64,000 nucleotides of DNA from Sutterella sp. AM11-39 (GCF_003472385.1 NZ_QRLV01000002.1:124001-188000), one strand, 5' to 3'. Positions 35,448 through 45,540 are shown, numbered from the stretch's first letter. The notes: generated from the letters alone by a model not told the origin. Made by a program: numbers and translations.

Positions 35448-36863
35448 CTATGCCGCGGGAGCCTCTTCAGCTGCCCCCGTACCTTTGAGCGTCACTTCGA
35501 GCTTGTCGTAAGGAATTTCAATGCCCGCCTCGTTGTATGCCTTGAGAACGGCTCGGAAAATATTGCTCTTGAGTACCACTGTCCCGTCGCGGGGATCGGC
35601 AATCCAGAATGCTGCGCGCAGATTGATGCCGCTTGCGGCAAACTCGGTTACGGCAAACCAGGGCTTGTGACCGGGATCGTGCAACACGCGCGGCTGGGCA
35701 AGAACACATTCGGAGAGAATACGCAGTGCCTCGTCGACGTTGCTTTCGTAAGCACACGAAACGTCAAGAGTGACAAGCGTTGCCGTATCCGTGTGCGAGT
35801 AGTTCATGACGCTGCCGGTAACGAAGTTTTCGTTGGGCACGATCATTTCTTCGCCCGAAGTGTTGCGCAGCACCGAATAGCGAGTGTTGATCTGAGTGAT
35901 GATGCCGGTAAATCCCGCAGCGTTGACCATGTCGCCGATCTTGATTGACTTGTCGCACAAAATGATGAAACCCGAAATGTAGTTCGAGGCAATTTTCTGC
36001 ATACCGAAGCCGATGCCGACGCCGAGCGCTCCGCCGAAGACCGAGAGCACCGTCAGATCAATGCCCGCGCTCGACAAGCCGACCAGAACGCCGAGAATTA
36101 AAAAGCCCACACGGCACAAACGCGCCAGAACGACGCGGGAATTCATCTCCATCTCGCGCATGTTCATGATGGCCGCTTCGCACAAACCGGAAATGCGGGA
36201 GGCAATGCCCAAGGCCAAGAACAGCGTGAGAAAGCCGACGATGAGAGCCCAGACGGTCAGTTTGTCTGTACCGATCGGCAGCTGACAGGCTCGCATCCAG
36301 TCAACAATCACCGGCAGCACGTCGATGATTTGCAAAATCGCAAGCACCCAGAAGGCGATGCGCACGGCGTGCCGCAGACCTTTGCCGAACATGCGCTCGC
36401 CCAGCAGCACCGTGAAAAACTGCATCAGCACCAGCAGGATTGCCCAGGCATAGAAGATCTGGTAGGCCACGCGCACGAGCACAAGTTCGCTACGGTCGCT
36501 TAAAAAGCCGGTTTCCGTGATTCCCCACACGCACAGCGACAAAAGAGCTGCGGCCGTTGCCGAGAACAATATGTCATTGATCGTATTGAGGCACAGCTCG
36601 AGAGCTTTGGCCTTCCATGTCTTGCGCCCGATGCGCAACGTCAGCGCCTTGATGTGCGCGCCTGCAATCTTATGCACCACCAGCCCGGCAAAAACCGCCA
36701 GCACGATGGCTGCAACCTGCGCAAGAATCACGTAGCCGTGCGTGGTGCCGGTAAAAAGCGCCACGATGTCACCAATGAGCGTTTCCGAAGTGTGGATCAC
36801 CGCCTGTCCTGCGTTGGCGAGCACGTTGTCCGCATCGGCGGGCAGATTCGTTGTTGTCGTCAT
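35448..36863 (-). CDS. MscS-family mechanosensitive channel
   Basis: A 471-residue inner-membrane protein with about six helices before the pore, more than the three of E. coli MscS. The pore helix and upper beta region is conserved: VFGGALGVGIGFGMQKIASN, then GFIILCDKSIKIGDMV and VPNENFVTGSVMNYS. It should act as a tension-gated safety valve in osmotic downshift. It lies 21 bases after yggT, at the end of a five-gene run that starts with the CcsA-like gene. Confidence 0.88.
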   Translation of the reverse strand: MTTTTNLPADADNVLANAGQAVIHTSETLIGDIVALFTGTTHGYVILAQVAAIVLAVFAGLVVHKIAGAHIKALTLRIGRKTWKAKALELCLNTINDILFSATAAALLSLCVWGITETGFLSDRSELVLVRVAYQIFYAWAILLVLMQFFTVLLGERMFGKGLRHAVRIAFWVLAILQIIDVLPVIVDWMRACQLPIGTDKLTVWALIVGFLTLFLALGIASRISGLCEAAIMNMREMEMNSRVVLARLCRVGFLILGVLVGLSSAGIDLTVLSVFGGALGVGIGFGMQKIASNYISGFIILCDKSIKIGDMVNAAGFTGIITQINTRYSVLRNTSGEEMIVPNENFVTGSVMNYSHTDTATLVTLDVSCAYESNVDEALRILSECVLAQPRVLHDPGHKPWFAVTEFAASGINLRAAFWIADPRDGTVVLKSNIFRAVLKAYNEAGIEIPYDKLEVTLKGTGAAEEAPAA

Positions 36864-36884
36864 CTTGTTACCCCCTTCGTGCTC

Positions 36885-37424
36885 TTAGAAAACGTACAGA
36901 CCCATGCTGGCAGGAACCAGAAAGCGCAGCGCCAAATTCAGAAGCAAAAAGAAGAGAATCGGCGACAGATCAAACCCTTTGATCGGCGGCAAAAGACAGC
37001 GGAAGGGACGCAGGAACGGATCAAGCAGCGTCCCCAAAAGCGCCATGTATCCCGACCAGCGGTTAGCAAAGAACGACATGATGCAGTAGATGATGGTGCC
37101 CCAGATCAGGAGATTGACGAGCCAGCGCAGCGCCATGGCGATAATCGCTACGATGAAGGCCGTCGCCGTCTCGGGCATGCCCATCAATTCGCGTCCGGCC
37201 CAAACCTGCACCAATGCCACAAAGATCGTTGCGGCCAGCGTTGGCAAATCCCAATCGCCGCGCGGACGGACCACAAAGCCGAAAGGCGTCACGAGCCAAT
37301 TGGTGGCCTTCCAAATGAAACCCACCACCGGATCTCGCGGCGTGATGGCAAGCGTCCAGCACCAGGCACGCAGTAATAGAAGACTTCCGATCAGTCCGGT
37401 CAGAAAAGAAAAAATCGTGTACAT
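36885..37424 (-). CDS. yggT: YggT-family membrane protein
   Basis: A 179-residue protein with two YggT repeats (residues about 5-80 and 100-179), each with two helices. Markers are LLRAWCWTLAITPRDPVVGF, and LLDPFLRPFRCLLPPIKGFD followed by SPILFFLLLNLALRFLV. Members are implicated in osmotic tolerance and cell division, but the molecular role is unclear. It is followed closely by the mechanosensitive-channel gene. Confidence 0.88.
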   Translation of the reverse strand: MYTIFSFLTGLIGSLLLLRAWCWTLAITPRDPVVGFIWKATNWLVTPFGFVVRPRGDWDLPTLAATIFVALVQVWAGRELMGMPETATAFIVAIIAMALRWLVNLLIWGTIIYCIMSFFANRWSGYMALLGTLLDPFLRPFRCLLPPIKGFDLSPILFFLLLNLALRFLVPASMGLYVF

Positions 37425-37490
37425 AGCTATTGGCCGAGCTTTGGCAAAAGCAGGCCCGTTAAGGATGAAAGCGTCGCGGCTTTAGAAAAC

Positions 37491-38120
37491 TCAAGCGCGC
37501 GCGAAGGATTGTTCGAGAATGCTCAACTGCAGTCGCGCGGCGGCGCCCGCAAACTGCGGACTGCCGAACGCCGATCGGGAGCCGTTTAAGCGCACCCAGT
37601 CAAAGTGCGGGCCCGGATCGGTTTTTCGACCCGGTGCAATATCGCTGTGTCCCACAATATACGAAAGACCATATCGGGCGTCAATGGCGCCCAAAAGCTT
37701 TACCAGCGCCTGATACTGAGCCTCTTCGAAGGCCACGAAATCGGTTCCTTCCAGTTCGATGCCGATGGAAAAATCGTTGCAGTTGTCGCGCCCGTTAAAA
37801 CGGCTCACACCGGCGTGCCACGCCCGCTTTGCGCAACTTACGAACTGCTCGATGCGCCCGTCGCGCGCAATAAAAAAGTGACTCGAAACCCGCAGCCCTT
37901 CGAGGTCTGTCAGATCAGGGTGGGTCTTGGTGTCGAGCTCTCCCATGAAGAGATCCCGCACAAGCCCCGTCCCAAACCGATTCGGAGGCAAAGAAATGTT
38001 ATGCAGTACGACGACATGCGGCTCGGCATCTTCGTCCGGGCGTTCGTTGTAATGCGGACTCTCGTGCCGCTCTGCCGCGACAAGCCAGCCCTCGGGGTCA
38101 ATGACGAGATCCTGCGCCAT
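37491..38120 (-). CDS. ampD: 1,6-anhydro-N-acetylmuramyl-L-alanine amidase AmpD
   Basis: A 209-residue cytoplasmic zinc amidase that removes the peptide from anhydro-muropeptides during cell-wall recycling. Zinc and catalytic residues are visible in VVVLHNISLPPN, SCAKRAWHAGVSRFNGRDNC and YIVGHSDIAPGRKTDPGPHF. The start MAQDLVIDPEGWL lies 1 base after the stop of the small zinc-site protein gene, suggesting translational coupling. AmpD and Mpl in this window serve the same recycling route. Confidence 0.94.
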   Translation of the reverse strand: MAQDLVIDPEGWLVAAERHESPHYNERPDEDAEPHVVVLHNISLPPNRFGTGLVRDLFMGELDTKTHPDLTDLEGLRVSSHFFIARDGRIEQFVSCAKRAWHAGVSRFNGRDNCNDFSIGIELEGTDFVAFEEAQYQALVKLLGAIDARYGLSYIVGHSDIAPGRKTDPGPHFDWVRLNGSRSAFGSPQFAGAAARLQLSILEQSFARA

Positions 38121-38121
38121 C

Positions 38122-38370
38122 TCAGGCCTTGTGAGCGCGCGCCTTCTTGCGGCAGCGCTCCGAGCAATATGCCTTTCCGTCGCCCAGCACCGCCTCATCT
38201 TCAGGAAAGTATGCGCCGCATTCCGGACACTCGATCATGGCCGTCGGAAACTTCGATTTCTTGCCGTCAACCTGCTTGTGTGAGTCACCCTTGGTGCGGC
38301 GGCTGCGCGCAAACACAAAGGCGGCATAAATGGCGACAATCAGAATCACCCAAAACAGAATTCTTCCCAT
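38122..38370 (-). CDS. Small PP0621-like membrane protein with zinc site
   Basis: An 82-residue protein: an N-terminal membrane helix (ILFWVILIVAIYAAFVFA), a basic linker, and a C-terminal Cys-rich motif (CPECGAYFPEDEA, then YCSERCRKKAR) that likely binds one zinc. It resembles the PP0621 family found next to ampD in many betaproteobacteria. Function unknown. The order is CcsA-like, this gene, ampD. Confidence 0.78.
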   Translation of the reverse strand: MGRILFWVILIVAIYAAFVFARSRRTKGDSHKQVDGKKSKFPTAMIECPECGAYFPEDEAVLGDGKAYCSERCRKKARAHKA

Positions 38371-38380
38371 GATTGACTCG

Positions 38381-39196
38381 CTAGTGGATCATCGCGTCAA
38401 GGATGAAGCGATACACGAGATAAGCAACCGCCAGGAAGACGATGCCGGCCCAGAACCAAGCAAGAGCCTTCTTTTTGCGCCAGCCGAGGAAATAGCGGCC
38501 TGCCAGAAGCACGGCAAACACGATCCAGGACAACCACGTCAGAATCGTCTTGTGCTCGAATATGAAGTAGGTCTGGTGCAGTTCGTAGGTGGCCATCGCA
38601 CCCAGAAGCAGCACGCAGGTCAGGCAGGCAAAGCCACAGGCCACGATGCGGAAAAGAATGCGTTCCATCGCCAACAGACTCGGCATGCTCGACAAAAGAC
38701 CGCCCCTATTGAGCGTAGCGGGGTTAGCCACTTCGCGTTCCTTGCGAGTAAGCAAAATCGCCTGCACGACGGCAATCGTCATGAAGCTGTAGGCCGCAAG
38801 CGCCATCAGAAGATGGACGCGAAAAAGAATCGACCATTCCTGCGCCGGGAAAAGCTCACCCTGAAACACCACGGGCAGGGCCGTACCGAAGGCAGACACC
38901 ACGATCACGATGCCCATCAAACCGTTGATGCGGTGCACGAGACTTTCAACGAGAACGATCGCCACGGAGATGCACAGCAGAGCCGAGACAGCCATGCCGA
39001 AACCGAAGCGAATCGCCCCGGGAGCAAACATGTTCATCAGAACGCCCACGGCGTGCGCGGCAAAGCCCACAAAGCCCACGGTGCGAAGCCAGGCAGGCGC
39101 CACCGCTTCGGGTGCGTTCAAAACCTTCACAATGCCAACGCCGCAGACAAGGTAGGCCAGGGCGGCAATCACAAGCAAAATTTCGCTCAGAGCCAT
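38381..39196 (-). CDS. CcsA/YpjD-family membrane protein
   Basis: A 271-residue protein with eight or so helices. It has the cytochrome-c-assembly family pattern, with conserved His in VHLLMALAAYSFMTIA and FEHKTILTWLSWIVFAVLLA. Members are heme-handling or cytochrome c assembly proteins; YpjD in this position, next to ffh, is a typical arrangement, and its exact role is unproven. It is divergent from ffh and leads the run that includes ampD, yggT and the channel. Confidence 0.82.
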   Translation of the reverse strand: MALSEILLVIAALAYLVCGVGIVKVLNAPEAVAPAWLRTVGFVGFAAHAVGVLMNMFAPGAIRFGFGMAVSALLCISVAIVLVESLVHRINGLMGIVIVVSAFGTALPVVFQGELFPAQEWSILFRVHLLMALAAYSFMTIAVVQAILLTRKEREVANPATLNRGGLLSSMPSLLAMERILFRIVACGFACLTCVLLLGAMATYELHQTYFIFEHKTILTWLSWIVFAVLLAGRYFLGWRKKKALAWFWAGIVFLAVAYLVYRFILDAMIH

Positions 39197-39486
39197 CTGA
39201 GAGTAATCCCAAAAAGAAAAACAGCACGTCTGAAAGGATGTTTTTCAAACACGGAAACAGACGGCGCAGTGCTTTAAAATATCCGACCGCGTGTCTGCCG
39301 CAGACTGGCGAGCCGTCGTCTTTCGGATTGAAAAACGGTCCGCTCACTGATCAAACAGCCTCTCTTTTTTATGCGATTCTAGTCGAGCCTGCCCCGCAGG
39401 AACCTTAAGAGCGGTCTGCTTTGCATTGCGTTTGGGCTTTCACTCAAGGTAATTTCCATTTTTTCGCTTTTTCCAGCCGTTTTTTC

Positions 39487-40869
39487 ATGCTTGAGAATCT
39501 GAGTTCCCGCCTTTCGCGCATCGTCAAAACCATGCGCGGACAGGCCCGCCTGACCGAACAAAATACGCGCGATATGCTGCGCGAAGTACGCCTTGCGCTG
39601 CTTGAGGCCGACGTCGCCCTTCCCGTGGTGCGCGAACTCACCGCCCGCATCAAGGAAAAAGCGCTCGGCGAAGAAGTTGTCGGCAATCTCAACCCCGGTC
39701 AGGCTCTGGTAGGTGTTGTGGAACGCGAACTCACCGCAGTCATCGGCGGCGACGTTCCCGAAAAAGATCGCCAGATCAACCTCTCCGTTCAGCCGCCTGC
39801 CGTAATTCTCCTGGCCGGTCTTCAGGGTTCGGGTAAAACCACGAGTGCGGCCAAGATCGCCAAGTGGCTCAAGGAAAATCTTAAGAAAAAGGTTCTCACC
39901 GTCTCGGCCGACGTGTACCGTCCCGCCGCTATTGATCAGTTGAAGACCGTTTCCGCGCAGGCCGGCGCCGACTTCTTCGAATCCACACCGGATCAGAAAC
40001 CGCTTGACATCGCCCGCATGGCGCTCGACCATGCCAAGCGTCACTTCTACGACGTGCTCATCGTCGATACGGCCGGACGTCTGGCCATCGACGAAGCCAT
40101 GATGCAGGAAGTGAGCGACCTCGCCGACTTCCTCAACCCCGCCGAAACGCTCTTTGTGATCGATGCAATGCTCGGTCAGGACGCCGTCAACACGGCCCGC
40201 GCCTTCAATGAACGTCTGACGCTTACCGGCGTTGTGCTCACCAAGCTCGACGGTGACAGCCGCGGCGGTGCGGCCTTGTCGGTGCGCATGGTCACGGGCA
40301 AACCGATCAAGTTTGTGGGTCTGGGTGAAAAGCTCGACGGCTTTGAGCTCTTTAACCCCGAACAGATGGCCGGCCGCATCCTCGGCATGGGCGACATCGT
40401 CTCCCTCGTCAAGGACGTGCAGAAGTCGGTCGACCAAAAGACCGTCGAGAAGCTCGCCAAGAAGATCAAGTCCGGCGACAAGTTCGACCTGGAAGACTTC
40501 AAGGGACAGATCTCCCAGATGAAGAACATGGGACCGATCTCGGGCATCATCGAAAAGCTCCCGGCTCAGTTCCAGCAAGCTGCCGCACACGTCAACGACA
40601 AGGACGCCGCCAAGCAGATCCGCCGTACCGAAGGTATCATCAATTCGATGACGCCCAAGGAACGCCGCAACCCTGAAATCATCAAAGCGAGCCGCAAGCG
40701 CCGCATTGCAGCGGGTGCGGGCGTCACCGTGCAGGAAGTCAACCGTCTGCTCAAGCAGTTCGAGCAGACCCGCGACGTGATGAAGCACATGCAAAAGGGC
40801 GGCATGGTCAAGATGATGCGCGCGCTCGGTCAATTGGGCGGCCGTTTCGGCGGCTTCGGACGCCGTTGA
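39487..40869 (+). CDS. ffh: Signal recognition particle GTPase Ffh
   Basis: A 460-residue protein with the N domain (MLENLSSRLSRIVKTMRGQA), the G domain with GLQGSGKTTSAAKIAKWL, DTAGRL and TKLDGDSRGGAALS, and a Met-rich M domain (MKNMGPISGIIEKLP, RRKRRIAAGAG-type segment near residue 410). It binds 4.5S RNA and signal sequences and delivers ribosomes to FtsY. The start is the ATG giving MLENL. The next gene begins 13 bases later. Confidence 0.97.
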   Translation: MLENLSSRLSRIVKTMRGQARLTEQNTRDMLREVRLALLEADVALPVVRELTARIKEKALGEEVVGNLNPGQALVGVVERELTAVIGGDVPEKDRQINLSVQPPAVILLAGLQGSGKTTSAAKIAKWLKENLKKKVLTVSADVYRPAAIDQLKTVSAQAGADFFESTPDQKPLDIARMALDHAKRHFYDVLIVDTAGRLAIDEAMMQEVSDLADFLNPAETLFVIDAMLGQDAVNTARAFNERLTLTGVVLTKLDGDSRGGAALSVRMVTGKPIKFVGLGEKLDGFELFNPEQMAGRILGMGDIVSLVKDVQKSVDQKTVEKLAKKIKSGDKFDLEDFKGQISQMKNMGPISGIIEKLPAQFQQAAAHVNDKDAAKQIRRTEGIINSMTPKERRNPEIIKASRKRRIAAGAGVTVQEVNRLLKQFEQTRDVMKHMQKGGMVKMMRALGQLGGRFGGFGRR

Positions 40870-40882
40870 GCGTACGACGGTC

Positions 40883-41662
40883 ATGCGCTCGGTCACCTGG
40901 GAATCGTTTCTCGCCTCCCCCGCAGGCCGCACCGTATTGGCCTGGGAGGAAGGGGCCTGCGCACGGTTTCTTGCCAACAAATCGGGGAATCGGGCCCTTC
41001 AGATCGGTTTCGGCGCATTGAACCCCTTTGCCGCCAGCCCGATCACACACCGCATTCTCATTGACGACGTAGTGCATGCGCACGCCAGCGAGAGTGATTT
41101 TCGAGACCGCGTGCTTGCGCAAGCCGACGCACTGCCACTGTGCGACGAATGCTGCGATGCGATCGTGCTCGCGCATACGTTCGATCGACACCCCGAAAAG
41201 TTGCAGGCTACGGTAAACGAAGCCGCACGCGTGCTTGCCCCCAACGGCCTTCTCATTGCTCTTTTTTTCAACGCGATGGGAAGCTGGACACTGCGAGAAA
41301 AAGTTTTCCCTTCGCGAAAAATTCTGCCCAACGGTTCGGCCTGCATTCCGATCCTGTCCATCAAGGCGGCCATTCAAAAAGCGGGACTTTCGCTCGAAGG
41401 CGGCAACTTCGGCGTCTATGCCGTCAGTCCCGACAAGAACTCCGCCAATGTGCGTCTGCCGGGCTGGCTTGATAAGGCCGGAGACCGTTGGTGGCCAACC
41501 TTAAGCAACGTCATTTTGCTGTCGGCCCGCAAGGTGACCGTCAAAACAACGCTTGTCGGCAAAGTCAATTTCGCGGCCGCCAAATCCGGAAAAACCGTCT
41601 CGGCCACACTGAAAAATTCCGAATCTTTGAAGATCTCCAATGACGCAGCAGACTGTTCTTGA
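40883..41662 (+). CDS. Class I SAM-dependent methyltransferase (YafS-like)
   Basis: A 259-residue protein with a degenerate SAM-binding region ([12 protein letters not shown]) and the methyltransferase segment [21 protein letters not shown], then [21 protein letters not shown]. It lies just upstream of rnhA-dnaQ, as in many proteobacteria. The substrate is unknown. Its last 23 bases overlap rnhA, so the three genes are probably one operon after ffh. Confidence 0.8.
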   Translation: MRSVTWESFLASPAGRTVLAWEEGACARFLANKSGNRALQIGFGALNPFAASPITHRILIDDVVHAHASESDFRDRVLAQADALPLCDECCDAIVLAHTFDRHPEKLQATVNEAARVLAPNGLLIALFFNAMGSWTLREKVFPSRKILPNGSACIPILSIKAAIQKAGLSLEGGNFGVYAVSPDKNSANVRLPGWLDKAGDRWWPTLSNVILLSARKVTVKTTLVGKVNFAAAKSGKTVSATLKNSESLKISNDAADCS

Positions 41663-42086
41663 AATCTGGACCGACGGCGCCTGCAAAGGAAACCCCGGCC
41701 CCGGCGGCTGGGGTGTTTTGATGCGTTTTGGCGCTCACTCGCACGAGCTCTACGGGGGAGAAGCCCAAACCACCAACAACCGAATGGAACTCACCGCCGT
41801 TATTGAGGCCTTGAGCGCCGTCAAGCGTCCCGTGCCGATCGTCCTGCATCTAGACTCGAGCTATGTACGCAACGGCATCACCGGCTGGATCCACGGCTGG
41901 AAGAAAAAAGGCTGGCGGACGTCCGACGGCAAACCGGTCAAAAACGTCGAACTTTGGCAGCAGCTCGATTTGCTTGCCGGAAAATTCGACATTGACTGGC
42001 GCTGGGTTAAAGGCCATGCCGGAGACCCCGGAAACGAACGCGCCGATGAGCTGGCCAATATGGGTGCGGCGCAATTTGCCGAGTAA
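41640..42086 (+). CDS. rnhA: Ribonuclease HI
   Basis: A 148-residue enzyme cleaving RNA in RNA-DNA hybrids. Catalytic residues appear in [18 protein letters not shown] (Asp), [15 protein letters not shown] (Glu), [12 protein letters not shown] (Asp) and [19 protein letters not shown] (His/Asp). It overlaps the methyltransferase end and precedes dnaQ by 18 bases. Confidence 0.96.
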   Translation: MTQQTVLEIWTDGACKGNPGPGGWGVLMRFGAHSHELYGGEAQTTNNRMELTAVIEALSAVKRPVPIVLHLDSSYVRNGITGWIHGWKKKGWRTSDGKPVKNVELWQQLDLLAGKFDIDWRWVKGHAGDPGNERADELANMGAAQFAE

Positions 42087-42104
42087 CCGACACGAGAATT
42101 CATC

Positions 42105-42830
42105 ATGCGTCAAATTTGTTTGGATACGGAAACCACGGGACTTTACGCCGATAAAGATGATCGAATCGTGGAAGTCGGCTGCGCGGAAATTGTCGGCCGA
42201 ACCCTCAGCGACCGACCCGAGGCGTTTTTCCACCGCTACATCAATCCCGAGCGCGACGTGCCTATTGAGGCAGTGAACGTGCACGGTCTTGACAACGCCT
42301 TTTTGGCCGACAAGCCTGTCTTTGCCGACATCGTTGACGATTTTCTGAAGTTCATCGAAGGCGCCGAACTCATCATCCATAACGCAAGCTTCGACGTGGG
42401 CTTTCTCAATATGGAGCTCGGACGTCTGGGTAAAGGCCGCATCGAAGACTATTGCCTGAAGGTGACTGACAGCCTGAAAATGGCTTCCGACATGTTCCCG
42501 GGGCTTCGCAACAACCTTGACGTACTCTGCACGCGCTATGAAATCGATCGTTCGGCCCGTACCCTGCACGGCGCCTTGCTCGATGCGCGACTTTTGGCCG
42601 AAGTGTATCTCGCCATGACCCGCAAGCAGGGCGAATTGCTGGGAGACACTTACGAGGCAGGAGAAAAGGGCTTTCAAATTCCGGACAAGAGTCTGTTTGT
42701 TCGAGCCGAAGTGCCTGCCGACGAACTGGCAGAACACGAAGCCTTTCTCGAGCGCATCGCCAAAAAGTGCAAAAAAGGGTGTCGCTGGACGCAGGCACTG
42801 CACTCCGAAGAAACGACGAATGCGTCCTGA
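42105..42830 (+). CDS. dnaQ: DNA polymerase III epsilon subunit
   Basis: A 241-residue 3'-5' proofreading exonuclease. It has ExoI QICLDTETTGL, ExoII IIHNASFDVGFLNMEL and ExoIII HGALLDARLLAEVYLAM, with the DEDDh residues present. The C-terminal tail is Lys/Glu-rich and should contact the alpha subunit. It is the last gene of the ffh-methyltransferase-rnhA-dnaQ run. Confidence 0.95.
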   Translation: MRQICLDTETTGLYADKDDRIVEVGCAEIVGRTLSDRPEAFFHRYINPERDVPIEAVNVHGLDNAFLADKPVFADIVDDFLKFIEGAELIIHNASFDVGFLNMELGRLGKGRIEDYCLKVTDSLKMASDMFPGLRNNLDVLCTRYEIDRSARTLHGALLDARLLAEVYLAMTRKQGELLGDTYEAGEKGFQIPDKSLFVRAEVPADELAEHEAFLERIAKKCKKGCRWTQALHSEETTNAS

Positions 42831-42910
42831 GCACCTCCCCGACCACGGCCTACGCCAAAATACTCAAGAAAAACAAGGCAAAAACCGATAGAATGCGCGG
42901 ATTACACTCA

Positions 42911-42946
42911 GGCGCCGTTCCTTTTTGATACGGCGTCCTTTTTTCC
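42911..42946 (+). terminator. Terminator-like hairpin immediately before metN
   Basis: A GC-rich stem (GCGCCGT with ACGGCGT, one G-T pair) is followed by CCTTTTTT and ends 11 bases before the metN ATG. It may end the dnaQ transcript, or act as an attenuator if metN has its own promoter (a TAGAAT lies at 42889-42894). Confidence 0.65.
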
Positions 42947-42957
42947 GAACTTGCGCG

Positions 42958-44007
42958 ATGATTGATCTACAACACATCACGCAGCGCTATCCCACTCCCG
43001 AAGGCGGAGTTTTTTACGCTCTCAAAGACGTTTCGCTGCACATTGAACAAGGCGAAATCTTCGGCATTATCGGCCGCTCCGGGGCAGGCAAATCCACGCT
43101 TGTGCGCTGCATCAACTTCCTTAACCGTCCGAGCGAAGGCACGGTCACCGTCGACGGCAAATGCCTCAACACCATGACGGAAGCCGAACTGCGCGCTTCG
43201 CGCCGCAACATCGGCATGATCTTTCAGCACTTCAACCTGCTGAGTTCTCGTACGGTGTTCGACAACGCCGCTTTCCCGCTCGAACTGATTGGCATGGACA
43301 AGGCCAAGATCAAGGCCAAGGTGGACCCGCTGCTCGATCTTGTGGGGCTTACCGAACACCGCAACAAGTATCCGGCCCAGCTCTCGGGCGGTCAGAAGCA
43401 GCGCGTGGGCATCGCCAGAGCGCTTGCCAACGACCCGCGCGTTTTGCTCTCGGACGAAGCCACGAGCGCTCTTGACCCCGAAACCACCATCGCCACGCTC
43501 GAACTTCTGAAGCGCATCAACAAGGAGCTCGGCCTCACGATCGTCATGATTACCCATCAGATGGACGTGGTAAAGCAAATCTGCGACCGCGTCGCCGTCA
43601 TGAACAAGGGCATCGTCGTGGAAGAAGGTTCGGTGATCGACGTTTTCCGTCGTCCCCAGACCGAAACCACCAAAGCCCTCATCGGCAACATCATGGCTCA
43701 GGAACTACCCGGCTCCATGCTCGAGCGTGTGCGCGAACAAGTGGCAGGCCTCGATAAGGATTCGGTGCACATCCTGCGCCTGAGCTTCGTGGGCAGCGAA
43801 GTGACGCGCCCGGTGATTTCCGAAGCCAGCCGAATGTTCAACATTGACGTCAACATCCTGTTGGGTCAGGTCGACGAAGTGCAGGGTAAGGGCTTCGGCA
43901 CGCTCACGATTCTGACGAGTTGCAACACGGACACCTTCTCTCAGCTGCTCGAATATCTGCGCAAGCATAACGTCACCGTCGAGGAGGTCACAAGCCATGT
44001 CCTCTGA
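42958..44007 (+). CDS. metN: Methionine ABC transporter ATPase MetN
   Basis: A 349-residue ATPase with Walker [11 protein letters not shown]-loop [20 protein letters not shown], signature [15 protein letters not shown], Walker [15 protein letters not shown], and a C-terminal NIL domain (about 275-349) that senses methionine in MetN. No clear Shine-Dalgarno precedes the ATG and a terminator-like hairpin ends 11 bases upstream. It overlaps metI by 11 bases. No metQ gene follows. Confidence 0.94.
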   Translation: MIDLQHITQRYPTPEGGVFYALKDVSLHIEQGEIFGIIGRSGAGKSTLVRCINFLNRPSEGTVTVDGKCLNTMTEAELRASRRNIGMIFQHFNLLSSRTVFDNAAFPLELIGMDKAKIKAKVDPLLDLVGLTEHRNKYPAQLSGGQKQRVGIARALANDPRVLLSDEATSALDPETTIATLELLKRINKELGLTIVMITHQMDVVKQICDRVAVMNKGIVVEEGSVIDVFRRPQTETTKALIGNIMAQELPGSMLERVREQVAGLDKDSVHILRLSFVGSEVTRPVISEASRMFNIDVNILLGQVDEVQGKGFGTLTILTSCNTDTFSQLLEYLRKHNVTVEEVTSHVL

Positions 44008-44650
44008 TTTGATGCTCATGCTATGGGACTCGTTCGTCGAGACCGTCATCATGGTGGGCTTGTCGGGCTTCATCGGCTCCGTCTTCGGCATCCCGCTGGG
44101 CATTCTGCTACATGTCACCGACAACGGCGGCGTGCACCCGATGCCGATCTTTAACAAAGTGCTCGGCTGGATTATCAATGCCGTGCGTTCCACTCCGTTC
44201 ATCATTTTGCTCGTGGCAATCATTCCGCTTACGCGCGTCATCGCCGGCACCTCCATCGGTACAGCCGCTGCCGTTGTGCCGCTGACGATCGCCGTCGCAC
44301 CCTTTATCGCGCGTCTGGTGGAAACGAGCCTGCGAGAAGTAGACAAGGGCCTTATTGAGGCCGCTCAGGCCATGGGCGCCACCAATCTGCAGATCGTCAT
44401 GAAGGTGCTTCTGCCCGAAGCCATGCCCGGCATTGTGGCAGGTCTCACTATCAGCCTCGTGAGTCTGGTGGGCTACTCCGCCATGGCCGGCGCCATCGGC
44501 GGGGGAGGTCTGGGCGACATGGGCATTCGGTACGGCTATCAGCGCTTCATGCCCGATGTGATGCTCGCCGTGGTGGTGATCCTCATTGTGTTCGTGCAAG
44601 CCATGCAAAGCTTCGGCGACTGGCTGGTGCGTCGCATGAGCCACAAATAA
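43997..44650 (+). CDS. metI: Methionine ABC transporter permease MetI
   Basis: A 217-residue permease with five helices. It has [20 protein letters not shown] and the ATPase-contact loop [20 protein letters not shown], then [20 protein letters not shown], all typical of MetI. It imports D/L-methionine with MetN. A strong terminator follows at once, so the binding protein must be encoded elsewhere. Confidence 0.95.
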   Translation: MSSDLMLMLWDSFVETVIMVGLSGFIGSVFGIPLGILLHVTDNGGVHPMPIFNKVLGWIINAVRSTPFIILLVAIIPLTRVIAGTSIGTAAAVVPLTIAVAPFIARLVETSLREVDKGLIEAAQAMGATNLQIVMKVLLPEAMPGIVAGLTISLVSLVGYSAMAGAIGGGGLGDMGIRYGYQRFMPDVMLAVVVILIVFVQAMQSFGDWLVRRMSHK

Positions 44651-44669
44651 GGTATTTCACCCTGAAGAT

Positions 44670-44700
44670 AACGCCGCGCACTCGCGCGGCGTTTTGCTTT
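44670..44700 (+). terminator. Terminator of metNI
   Basis: Stem AACGCCGCGC/GCGCGGCGTT with a 4-base loop and a T-rich tail, 20 bases after the metI stop. Confidence 0.9.
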
Positions 44701-44778
44701 GGAATATCCTTATTGCTGTCGGCGCTCGACTTTCCTTGCCACGCGCCCGCTCCCTTGTTGCAAAAGCCTGATATCGCC

Positions 44779-45540
44779 ATGCCTGTCTACCATCTCTATT
44801 TTTCGCCGTGCTCGAGCACTTATGATACGACGTACGCCTTCTGCCGCGCCATCTCGCAAAACGCCGCCATTGAGGTGAACCTTACCGATCGCGAAACCGA
44901 AGTCCCGGAAATTCCTGCCGGTTCCGTTGCCGTCGTGGCAGCCCCCGTTTATGCCGGTCGCATTCCGACGCCGATGGCCGACAAGCTCGCGCGCGCTCGT
45001 CTAGAAGGCGTCAAGGTCGTCACCTTTGCGGTGTACGGCGGACGTGCCTACGAAGATGCGCTTCTGGAACTCAACGATCTGTGCGAAAAAGCGGGCGCCA
45101 CGGTTCTGGCAAGCGCAGCAACGATTGCCGCACACGTTTTTGTACCAGATCTCGAACGCGGCCGCCCCGATGCGAACGATTTCGCCGAAATCAAAGACTT
45201 CGGCCGCCGCGTCTGCGAAAAATATGCCAAGGGCGAAACCACGCCCGTGATCGTTCCCGGCAACCGGCCCTATCGCCCCGCCTATAAAGCTGCTTTCGTC
45301 CCCGAAACCGACACGGCCATGTGCCGCAAATGCGGCGTGTGCGTCGCCGCCTGCCCGACGGGGGCGATTGACGCGCAGGATCCCTCCAAGACGGACATTA
45401 ACTTGTGCATCAACTGCATGCGTTGCGCCGCAAGCTGCGCCTCAGGGGCCAAAGCGCAGCCCGCTGCCGCCAAAGCCTTTATTACGGCCCGCCTGTCGCC
45501 GCTGTTGGGCGGACACAAGCCCAACGAGTTCTACGTTTAA
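44779..45540 (+). CDS. EFR1-type flavodoxin-ferredoxin fusion
   Basis: A 253-residue cytoplasmic protein. The N-terminal half is flavodoxin-like (FSPCSSTYDTTYAFCRAI as the FMN phosphate loop and APVYAGRIPTPMADKL). The C-terminal half has two 4Fe-4S motifs, CRKCGVCVAACPTGAI and CINCMRCAASCASGA. It is likely an anaerobic electron carrier or reductase component; no specific partner is nearby. The ATG chosen gives MPVYHLYFSP; the longer frame adds 22 unrelated residues. Confidence 0.85.
   Translation: MPVYHLYFSPCSSTYDTTYAFCRAISQNAAIEVNLTDRETEVPEIPAGSVAVVAAPVYAGRIPTPMADKLARARLEGVKVVTFAVYGGRAYEDALLELNDLCEKAGATVLASAATIAAHVFVPDLERGRPDANDFAEIKDFGRRVCEKYAKGETTPVIVPGNRPYRPAYKAAFVPETDTAMCRKCGVCVAACPTGAIDAQDPSKTDINLCINCMRCAASCASGAKAQPAAAKAFITARLSPLLGGHKPNEFYV

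Noticed and set aside
39379..40980. A 533-codon minus-strand frame opposite ffh
   Set aside because: Antisense shadow of ffh, which has all SRP GTPase motifs.
42895..42957. SAM riboswitch before metN
   Set aside because: The leader is too short and lacks the conserved SAM-riboswitch core helices; only a simple terminator-like stem is present.
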